Below are positions 57,877 to 64,000 of a stretch of DNA of 64,000 bases, piece after piece (position 1 is the stretch's first letter; the number at the start of each line of letters is the position of its first letter). Origin of the DNA: DATARH01 sp963778385 (GTDB taxonomy: Bacteria; Pseudomonadota; Alphaproteobacteria; ATCC43930; CGMCC-115725); assembly GCA_963778385.1 (NCBI GenBank), contig CAVZUA010000035.1:244132-308131 (forward strand). Reading direction: 5' to 3'. The position numbers and the translations under genes are program-made. The notes beneath the pieces are model-generated. The model had not been told where the DNA came from. It saw only the letters and a program-made list of their open reading frames with translations, and made no database searches.

Positions 57877-59880
57877 ATGCGGTCGCAACCCCACGACCCC
57901 TTTGAGCCGGTGTTTCAGCGGATCGAATACGTCGATTCCGCTGCCGGTTCGAACAAGACCACCATGGCCATTGCTCAGGCCGCCGCCGCGGCGACGCGTG
58001 GCGAGAAGACCATCTTTGCCATGCCGACCGAGGCGCTGATCCAGGAGTGGTCCGAGACGGTTCGCCGTGATCACCCGGCGGTGCTGGTGCGCGTCATCAC
58101 CTCGAAGTCGAGTGCCCGCATAACGGTCGATAGCGCGATCTGCAATCACATCTTAGGCGTCAACAGCGGGCATATCCTGTTCATCACCCACGAAGGGCTG
58201 GTGCGGGTCACCGCTTGGCCGGACCGGATCAACGAGTATCACTTGGTGATCGATGAGGTGCTCGATGTCATCCTGACCCGCAAGCCACTGCGGGTGCGCT
58301 ACTCGTATTTCCAGCTTCTATGGTTTCTCGACATAGCGCCGATGCCCGCGACGCTACCCGAGCGGAAGATCAGCGGTGAGCCTAGCGGCGCGTGGACCGA
58401 CAAGGACAAGCAGCAGTTCACGCGGGGTTACGATCGAGCCAAAGTGTATCTGCGGATTATGGACCCGGCATACCACTCCGCCCCGGCAGAGGTCGATAAA
58501 GCCGAGGAACAGGCACCGGGTGTGCTGAAACAACTGTGGGCACTGATCGCCAAGCAGAAGGCGCTGGGCTGCGCCGAATGGACACCCGAGAATGCGGAGG
58601 ACTTTGACTGGGCGGTCAAACGTCTGACCGCCCACCGCGCCAACGGCATGATGGCGGCGATGAACCCGGAGAGCCAATCCGCCGAACAGGCCGAACAGGC
58701 AGAACGGCAGGCGGCGCTCCTGATCGGCTGGATACAGACACTGCAAGCCAAGCACAAGGCGGCGGCGGAACCCGGTGGTCCCGTGCCCCTTACGGTCAGT
58801 GCCGCGCCGTATTACCGGATCGTGGCAAAACCCAGCCCACGAAACCCCAAAGACCCCTATTGGGAAATCAAACTGCGCGCCCGCAGCGGGCAACGCGACA
58901 TGGTGCACGAAACCTTTGAGCCGGTACCGCTGTGGCTGACGCAAGGGGCGTGTCTGTTTACCGACATGGCGCGGTGGAACCGGATGATCGGCCTGGGTCT
59001 GCGCCCTGGGGAGCGGCGGCACAATGACGCCGGGCTGATCACCGTCAGCGGGTTCCGCCGCCCTGGTTTCCTCGCCGGTTTCCAACGCGTGACGATTATG
59101 TCGGCGCTGTTCCGCTACACCATGCTGTACGCGGCGTGGTCAAAGCTGGGGGTCGAGTTCGTCCCGTCGCCGACCATCCCGCTGGCGGTGCAGACCACCC
59201 TGCTGGGTGACCGCAAGCTGCGGATTTACTGGCTCAGCGAGCATCTCAGCGAGCACGGCTGGTCAAAGAAGGCCCGTGACAAGGCGGGCGGGATCAGTGC
59301 GATTTTGGAACTGATCCACCGCGACAATGCGATCGACCCGGCAAAGCCGGTGTGCATCGTCCTCAACAAACCGGACCCTAATGATCCCGATCCCGAAGCT
59401 GCCGCAAAGGCGGTGTTCCCCAATGGCGTGGTGCTGCCGCACAACACGCGCGGTCGCAACGAGTTCCGCGTCTATGACCAGTTGATCTATTGCGCCGCGC
59501 TGAACTCGCACACCGCCGATATCCGCTGGCTGGAAGAGGTACTGGGGATCGACGCCCGCAATCAGCGGATCGCCCGCCTGGGTCAGGAAGTGTACCAGAC
59601 CCTGATGCGGCTGAGCCTGCGGGAACCGGGTTCCACTGCCGATATCGCCCTGGTGGTGATGGACAAGGATGTCGGCGAGTGGCTGGTGCAATGGTTTGAA
59701 CCCGCCGATCAGGTCGAGATTTTTGAGATCGATTCCAGCGGTGTGATCAAGCCCCACGGCGGCAAGGGCGGTCGCCCGGTGATCGGTGAGCGACCGATGA
59801 CCGCCGCCGAACGGCAACGCCGCAGCCGGTTACAGCGGCGCGGTGACCTTCCCCCCGCCGACAACCGACCGGCGGCATGA
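57877..59880 (+). CDS. DEAD-like superfamily 2 helicase/ATPase of unknown family
   Basis: 667 residues. The N-terminal domain begins QRIEYVDSAAGSNKTTMAIA, an altered Walker A (AAGSNKT; the usual GK is NK), TIFAMPTEALIQEWSETVRR as motif Ia, HILFITHEGLVRVTAWPDRI, and YHLVIDEVLDVILTRKPLRV as Walker B (DEVLD in place of DExH). The middle is helical and Gln/Glu-rich (QSAEQAEQAERQA). The C-terminal domain has VVLPHNTRGRNEFRVYDQLI, like motif VI, and ends with MTAAERQRRSRLQRRGDL, a basic tail. I cannot name the family; replication helicases of plasmids and satellites have this layout. ATG chosen; GTG 57868 is possible. Confidence 0.7.
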   Translation: MRSQPHDPFEPVFQRIEYVDSAAGSNKTTMAIAQAAAAATRGEKTIFAMPTEALIQEWSETVRRDHPAVLVRVITSKSSARITVDSAICNHILGVNSGHILFITHEGLVRVTAWPDRINEYHLVIDEVLDVILTRKPLRVRYSYFQLLWFLDIAPMPATLPERKISGEPSGAWTDKDKQQFTRGYDRAKVYLRIMDPAYHSAPAEVDKAEEQAPGVLKQLWALIAKQKALGCAEWTPENAEDFDWAVKRLTAHRANGMMAAMNPESQSAEQAEQAERQAALLIGWIQTLQAKHKAAAEPGGPVPLTVSAAPYYRIVAKPSPRNPKDPYWEIKLRARSGQRDMVHETFEPVPLWLTQGACLFTDMARWNRMIGLGLRPGERRHNDAGLITVSGFRRPGFLAGFQRVTIMSALFRYTMLYAAWSKLGVEFVPSPTIPLAVQTTLLGDRKLRIYWLSEHLSEHGWSKKARDKAGGISAILELIHRDNAIDPAKPVCIVLNKPDPNDPDPEAAAKAVFPNGVVLPHNTRGRNEFRVYDQLIYCAALNSHTADIRWLEEVLGIDARNQRIARLGQEVYQTLMRLSLREPGSTADIALVVMDKDVGEWLVQWFEPADQVEIFEIDSSGVIKPHGGKGGRPVIGERPMTAAERQRRSRLQRRGDLPPADNRPAA

Positions 59881-59883
59881 CCG

Positions 59884-59928
59884 TGTCACATCACAAAACC
59901 AGTTATAGCTATTACATCTTTTGTGACA
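59884..59928. repeat. Inverted-repeat box, copy 2
   Basis: TGTCACA (59884-59890) and TGTGACA (59922-59928) bound ACAAAACCAGTTATAGCTAT, the same core as copy 1, here with a perfect TCACAAAA/TTTTGTGA inner pair. It lies 4 bases after the helicase stop and 18 before the next ATG. Confidence 0.65.
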
Positions 59929-59946
59929 TTTCCAAAGAGGTTGTCG

Positions 59947-60198
59947 ATGCGAAAACGCTACCTGATGGTTTGTGAAATGACACCCGAACAATGGCAACAG
60001 GTGGCCGATCATCTGAACTCACGGCACCACACGCAGCAGACACCAGAACAGGTTGAGGAGTTTGTCACCGATGTCGTGATGGGGGGTCGCCTGCGACCGT
60101 TGGAGGCACCTGTGGTGTTCGATTTCCTGCGGAAGAACCGGCCAACCCGCGCCGAGGCTCTGCGGCAGCGAGCCATGAAGACGGAGGGTGAACCGTGA
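59947..60198 (+). CDS. Small protein of the helicase module
   Basis: 83 residues: MRKRYLMVCEMTPEQWQQVA, then HHTQQTPEQVEEFVTDVVMG and PVVFDFLRKNRPTRAEALRQ. Charged, helical, no cysteine pair. AAAGAGG precedes ATG 59947. The inverted-repeat box just upstream suggests it is controlled together with the helicase. Function unknown. Confidence 0.65.
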   Translation: MRKRYLMVCEMTPEQWQQVADHLNSRHHTQQTPEQVEEFVTDVVMGGRLRPLEAPVVFDFLRKNRPTRAEALRQRAMKTEGEP

Positions 60199-60261
60199 CG
60201 AAACGACGGGCTGGGGTGCGTTCCCAGCCCGCCGAGGAACATCGAAACGAGAGGATATCCC

Positions 60262-60687
60262 ATGCCGAATACGCCGAAGACTACACCACCGCGCGACCCC
60301 GAGCTACAGGTTCGGGAGGTGTGCGAGTTGCTCAAGCTCGAGGAAGTCCCGTGGCCGGGCGCGACCGTGCGCAGCAAGGAGCACGACATCGAGCCGGGCT
60401 ACGCCGTCGCCAACATCCAGGAGGTGCTTGAGCGGCTGGCTCGCCACGAGGAAGAGCGTCTCGAAGAATGGCAGGCGTGGCAGGCCAAGCAGGGCGATTT
60501 GACGGCGGTTTTTGGGGCCTTCTTGCCGGGCATCATTGCGGTACCGGAGACGCGCCGGAAGCTCATCGCCACGTGCCTCGAAGCCCTCGAAGAGCTGGAA
60601 CGGAGCTCCGAAGAGGACGCCGATTGCGACGCGGTGTTACGCGGTCTGGCCAGCATCGTCCGCCGCGACGTACCGGAGGAGGCGTGA
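60262..60687 (+). CDS. Hypothetical protein
   Basis: 141 residues, acidic and helical: MPNTPKTTPPRDPELQVREV, then EVPWPGATVRSKEHDIEPGY and HEEERLEEWQAWQAKQGDLT, a possible coiled coil. GAGAGGA lies 6 bases before the ATG. It follows the 83-residue gene by 63 bases, overlapping no other. Function unknown; probably part of the same transcript. Confidence 0.6.
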   Translation: MPNTPKTTPPRDPELQVREVCELLKLEEVPWPGATVRSKEHDIEPGYAVANIQEVLERLARHEEERLEEWQAWQAKQGDLTAVFGAFLPGIIAVPETRRKLIATCLEALEELERSSEEDADCDAVLRGLASIVRRDVPEEA

Positions 60688-60689
60688 CA

Positions 60690-60934
60690 TGGCTGAGATA
60701 ACCAGCATCGCCTGGACCGATCACACGTTCAACCCATGGATCGGCTGCACCAATGTTTCCGATGGTTGTCTCAATTGTTACGCCGAAATCTTGGCAAAAC
60801 GCTTTGGCCTAGTCCAATGGGGTGACCACCCGCGTTATCGCACCGTCCTCGAAAGCTGGCGGAACGGACTGTCGCGGGAAAGGCGGCTCAATTGGAACGA
60901 GCCGAAAATAGTCTGGGATTGGGCTTGGGCATAG
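60690..60934 (+). pseudogene. DUF5131 (phage Gp37/Gp68-like) N-terminal fragment
   Basis: MAEITSIAWTDHTFNPWIGC, TNVSDGCLNCYAEILAKRFG is the cysteine motif (C-x6-C-x2-C) of the radical-SAM-like DUF5131 family of phages and islands. The product ends after 81 residues (KIVWDWAWA), where relatives run to about 250-330. The break is at NWNEPK, after which unrelated sequence follows. It begins 2 bases after the upstream stop, so it is co-transcribed. Confidence 0.7.
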
Positions 60935-60948
60935 GGGGCCAAGATACG

Positions 60949-61497
60949 ATGACCGCGACGACGCCAAAGATCGTGCAGATCGCCAACGCCTGGGCCCCGG
61001 CCGACGATGACGCCGGCCTCGATGCCGTCGACCTGGTCTTCGCGTTGGACAACGCCGGCCGCGTCTGGAAGGCCAATATGCATGGCGGCGACCCTTGGTA
61101 CCAGATCGAGACCTTTCCGACGCCGGGCCATATCATCCAGATCGCCGTCGCTTCAGCGCCCCGTGAGGGCCACGTTGCGCTGGAGAGGCTGTTTGGGCTG
61201 TGCCGCGACGGGTCACTCTGGCTCAAGACCATGACGGTCTTTGGAGAGCGGGCCTGGGTCCGCGTCCTCGAGATCCCGGAGCAGGAGATCGTGCAGATCA
61301 GCGTGGCCTGGGCGCCGTACGATGGCTCGCAAGGGACGCTGTGGGCGCCGCTCGCGGAAAGTACGGATCGCCTTTTTGCGCTATGCCGCGACGGCAGCGT
61401 CTGGGAGTTTCACCCTTTCGGCATCTGGAAACACGACCCCGCCGAAGCGTTGCCGCCGCATTGGGAGCGCCTGTTCGATTTGCCGGTGGATTGTTAG
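60949..61497 (+). CDS. Putative beta-propeller-like repeat protein
   Basis: 182 residues with three similar units: LVFALDNAGRVWKANMHGG, LFGLCRDGSLWLKTMTVFG and LFALCRDGSVWEFHPFGIW, spaced by IVQIANAWAPADDD and IVQISVAWAPYDG strands. The spacing of about 55-60 residues suggests part of a propeller or tectonin-like fold. No signal peptide. ATG 60949 chosen because it begins just before the first unit; the upstream ribosome site is weak. Function unknown. Confidence 0.6.
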   Translation: MTATTPKIVQIANAWAPADDDAGLDAVDLVFALDNAGRVWKANMHGGDPWYQIETFPTPGHIIQIAVASAPREGHVALERLFGLCRDGSLWLKTMTVFGERAWVRVLEIPEQEIVQISVAWAPYDGSQGTLWAPLAESTDRLFALCRDGSVWEFHPFGIWKHDPAEALPPHWERLFDLPVDC

Positions 61498-61583
61498 GAC
61501 CTCGGGTAATCGCGGGTCGAGCGCAAGCTCATGATAGTGCCGCGAGCCGGGAGGTTCTGCCCGGCGCACCATCGGAGGAATCA

Positions 61584-61675
61584 ATGTGTCACTATGTCGG
61601 CTAGACGTGTCTCAGAAGACGACGACGATCTGTGTCGTTGATGAGCAAGGCCAGCAGCTATGGCGAGGCGTCTGC
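61584..61675 (+). pseudogene. IS110-family transposase, 5' fragment
   Basis: GGAGGAA and ATG 61584 are followed by MCHYVG; a missing base near 61600 puts LDVSQKTTTICVVDEQGQQL in the next frame. This is the DEDD start of an IS110 enzyme. Homology fades after LWRGVCP. Confidence 0.6.
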
Positions 61676-62764
61676 CCCAGACCCTGGGGTAATTTCGGCA
61701 CGAGTGCTCAGGCACGCAGGCACAGTAGAACATCGCGTGATGTAAAGTAAGGCTTGAGAGTAACTGTCGCTCTCCAATCATCTCAATCAGTCATCCCAAA
61801 GCGACGCTCGGGTTCGGGCAAGGCACCAATAGCCTCTGCGCCAACTTGCCGCAATGGCTGGTACGCGAGGCGCGGTATCGCCCGCAGCCGGGATCGAAGG
61901 TGACCAGATCGAAGGGGAGCGCGATGCCCAGCCGCTCCGAAGCCGAGTGGGAAGACCTGATCAAGCGCACGCTCCAGCATGCCAGACATGGGCTGCGCAG
62001 AACCGCGCTGCTGATCCGGCAGACCGAAATCTAACCGCAAAACAAGTACCAGAGAGGCCGGCGCGACGAACTTCGCGAGATGCTCGCCTATCTCGCTGAC
62101 CAAGAACGCTTCAGGGACGAAAGGGTGGCGACGACGTCCGATGGCGCTGCGGGCGCAGGTCGAGCGGCTGACGGACCAAAACGGGCGCAGGGTTGACCAA
62201 AACATGCTCGATCGAGGTTCGGACCGGCCAGTTCGACGTCAGCATAATGCCATTGTCGGGGCTGTTCGTACCGCTGCCGGGACCCATTACGGTCGGAATC
62301 CCGATACCGATCAGCCCAGGTGGCCCCCCTTGCGATGCCGGATGCAGTCGCATTGTCGGGGGTCGGCGCTAAACAGCGCAGCGACCTTGTTCCGCTCACT
62401 CGGATAGAGAAACGCTCTCCCCAGGCGACTGTGCGATTGCGGCATCAGGGGCAGAAAGCTAATGGCGAATGCAAATGAACGACGAAGCATGGCCGACAGC
62501 GATCCCATGACAATCTGAAGCATCATCGACAAAGATCTTCCTTTGTACCTCCCAAAGCGAATTCTACAGGGAAGGGGGCCGGGAGGCCGCACTCGCCAAG
62601 TTCACATCGGAACACCGCGAGGTGCAGGCCCAGCTGAGCGAGGCGGTGGCTGGTGTCCGGCGCGAGGCGTTCGCCGTCGTTGCCGCACTGCTGGACCCGG
62701 ACATCGAGAAGCTTCCGCGCCCGCGGCGCCAACGTCCTAACCGTACCACCGCAGGGTAAAATTC
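61676..62764. other. Gene-poor stretch with decayed frames
   Basis: Nothing is certain. About 62040-62130 reads YQRGRRDELREMLAYLADQE without a start, and 62560-62758 reads FYREGGREAALAKFTSEHRE then VAGVRREAFAVVAALLDPDI, again without a start codon. Both look like pieces of small genes. No IS end found. Confidence 0.35.
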
Positions 62765-62881
62765 ATGGGAACGGCGGCGATGGGTCCGTGGGAGGACTTC
62801 CTGGCGCGGTTACTGGTAGACCCGGCAGCCGAGTTCGCCGCACAGCCGGTGGCCGATACACAGTCGGAAGCGGCGTAAGAG
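62765..62881 (+). CDS. Very small hypothetical protein
   Basis: 38 residues: MGTAAMGPWEDFLARLLVDP then AAEFAAQPVADTQSEAA. It follows the last frame of the gene-poor stretch by only a few bases. A weak ribosome site (CAGGGTAAAATTC). May be real or an extension of a broken gene. Confidence 0.35.
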
Positions 62882-63094
62882 CTTCATCGCCGGACTCAGC
62901 CCCGTGCGGCGAGGATAGCCGGGCGCGATTTTCGCCCCGACCGGCGGGGCGCGGGGCGTGGCGGAAGGTCGGAGGTACCTGGACCCGGTTGCTTCCGACC
63001 GTTGGCCCCCCCCCCGCTCCGCGCTTCCCTTAGAGAGCTTCGCCGGGTTCTTTACCCTGTCGAGGGAGCCGGTCTGGTCCGACACTGACCGGCG

Positions 63095-63170
63095 GCGCGC
63101 GGCGGGTTTCATCGCGGCCGTTTTCCTGTGCCCAGGAACGTCCGCCGGTTGGCAACCGCCCGCCGCGCGC
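63095..63170 (+). promoter_or_regulatory. Long GC-rich stem with two inner hairpins before the 63193 gene
   Basis: GCGCGCGGCGGG (63095-63106) pairs perfectly with CCCGCCGCGCGC (63159-63170). Inside are TTCCTG-TGCC-CAGGAA (63123-63138) and CGGTT-GGC-AACCG (63146-63158). TTCTTTTTC follows. The layout, an outer stem around two hairpins, resembles the outer stem of the 57571 and 63757 arrays but shares no sequence. It could act as an attenuator or terminator for the gene starting 23 bases later. Confidence 0.55.
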
Positions 63171-63192
63171 TTCTTTTTCAAGGCAAGGTGAC

Positions 63193-63543
63193 ATGGCCGA
63201 GCTTGTGTTACTAACCTTAAACCGGCGTGAGTTTCATTTGCTGTTTCAACGGGCGCGCCAGGGTGACGAACAGGCGATGGCCGAGCTTGACGCATTTTGG
63301 GATCAGCACAAGGAGATCGCTTGCTTCTTGTGTGATGCGACGATCAGCGAGCGACCATTTACCCTGATGCTACCGGAAACCGGCAAGTCACCGATGATCA
63401 TGGCGGCTCCCTTGTGCACCGTGTGCCGGGAGCTTGCACCCATGGTGCGCCTTCATAAAGCGATACGGATACTTCAGCAAATGTACCGCCGTAAAAACGG
63501 AAAGCAAATGCATTTTTCCTTCGTGGCGCAGTACCGTCACTAG
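63193..63543 (+). CDS. Hypothetical protein with two CxxC motifs
   Basis: 116 residues: LLTLNRREFHLLFQRARQGD, ELDAFWDQHKEIACFLCDAT, MIMAAPLCTVCRELAPMVRL. CFLC and CTVC are about 40 residues apart and could bind a zinc ion; the C-terminus is basic (YRRKNGKQMHFSFVA). CAAGGCAAGGTGAC precedes the ATG. Preceded by a strong stem-loop and followed at once by the second AT-rich leader. Possibly a small regulator of the module. Confidence 0.65.
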   Translation: MAELVLLTLNRREFHLLFQRARQGDEQAMAELDAFWDQHKEIACFLCDATISERPFTLMLPETGKSPMIMAAPLCTVCRELAPMVRLHKAIRILQQMYRRKNGKQMHFSFVAQYRH

Positions 63544-63756
63544 TCTGTCACCTTTTCCGTCACTTTTAAATAACAGCTTCGGCCAAAGACCGTACTTAAC
63601 GGCTTAAAAATCCACCAATTGGAGTCAACAGTTGGCACGCTTGCATGGGTACAAAGTACAAAAAAGCGACTAATTAGTGATTCTCGCCATGTGTTCGATA
63701 TAAAAAGTAACTTTTGCTTAACGATGCTCTATACGATATTGGTAGAGTTCGAAAAA
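63544..63756. other. AT-rich leader, second copy
   Basis: Low GC; has CTGTCACC near its start, GTGATTCTCGCCAT and AAAAAGTAACTTTT (63702-63715), in the same order as their counterparts at 57340-57570. Precedes copy B of the structured element, just as the first leader precedes copy A. Confidence 0.5.
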
Positions 63757-63959
63757 TGACTCGACTCACCTCGAAAATCGTGATTTTTGTTGTCGCGAGA
63801 CAGGCCGTTTCCGCTAGGAGCGGCATCGTTTGAGACGCGGCAGGACAGATCACCCCGAACTCTCCTCCGCGCTAGTTTCCACGGCGTCGCGGTAACTCGC
63901 GACACCTGATTTGCGTCTCTCAGGGCTTGGCGGGCCGTGGGGGCGGTGCGGAGGAGGGC
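63757..63959 (+). ncRNA. Candidate structured RNA, copy B
   Basis: TGACTCGACTCACCTCGAAA opens as in copy A (27 of 31 bases shared). TTGTC-GCGA-GACAG (63790-63803) and GCCG-T-TTCC-GCTA-GGAG-CGGC (63804-63824) are the first two hairpins, the second again with a GCTA loop. The outer stem CTCTCCTCCGC (63860-63870) pairs with GCGGAGGAGGG (63948-63958), enclosing GTCGCG-GTAACT-CGCGAC (63886-63903) and CCTGA/TCAGG (63905-63924). GGGCTTGGC matches copy A. In each stem the pairs change in step. What follows is outside the window. Confidence 0.65.
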
Positions 63960-64000
63960 CTTTATATTAGCCTCGACATGAAGGGCGAGCGAACAGTCAC

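Overview
The window is GC-rich DNA from an alphaproteobacterium. A relative of Hyphomicrobiales/Rhodospirillales is the best guess, from the dense GC-rich coding, a CIRCE-controlled groESL operon, a bactofilin, the RecD2-like/UvrD-like helicase pair and many IS110, IS21, IS630, IS3 and IS1182 traces. No rRNA or intact tRNA gene was seen, so the genus cannot be fixed.

Layout. 0.2-10.7 kb: a xenobiotic and redox set (peroxiredoxin-like protein, glutathione S-transferase, DHA2 efflux pump, DehI-like protein, two F420-type luciferase-fold oxidoreductases), a four-domain rhodanese gene cut in two by an inserted serine hydrolase gene, and a frameshifted dinB. 10.8-28.1 kb: a decayed accessory stretch. 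It holds an HU gene with an in-frame stop, IS fragments, leucine dehydrogenase, an amidohydrolase, two SDRs, truncated oxygenase genes and an intact molybdopterin oxidoreductase. 28.2-42.1 kb: RecD2-like and UvrD-like helicases (each with one frameshift), malQ, a GNAT acetyltransferase, a basic DNA-binding-like protein, an IS630 element beside an IS110 remnant, a DUF502 membrane protein, groES-groEL with promoter, CIRCE and terminator, and a bactofilin. 43-48.4 kb: a phage- or satellite-like remnant with two terminase nuclease copies, a terminase ATPase, a small-terminase-like protein, an HTH regulator and a divergent tyrosine integrase, with a tRNA-3'-half-like sequence inside. 48.4-55.1 kb: an IS110 element and a complete IS21 element. 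IS21 sits at the edge of a 1.13-kb inversion that cuts a peptide-binding-protein gene into two convergent halves.

57.3-64 kb is the most unusual part. An AT-rich leader is followed by a run of RNA-like hairpins (57571-57747), an inverted-repeat box, an unusual DEAD-like helicase gene, a second copy of the box and small unknown genes. The whole AT-rich leader plus hairpin array then recurs at 63544-63959, at the window edge. The two arrays share a 5' block (27 of 31 bases), a GCTA tetraloop hairpin, and an outer stem enclosing two hairpins whose base pairs change in a compensatory way. I read this as a structured RNA or replication-control element of an undescribed mobile module.

Many otherwise well-conserved genes carry single-base indels. 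Either this is a decaying genome region or the underlying sequence contains indel errors; I give these genes as frameshifted and mark the likely joins.
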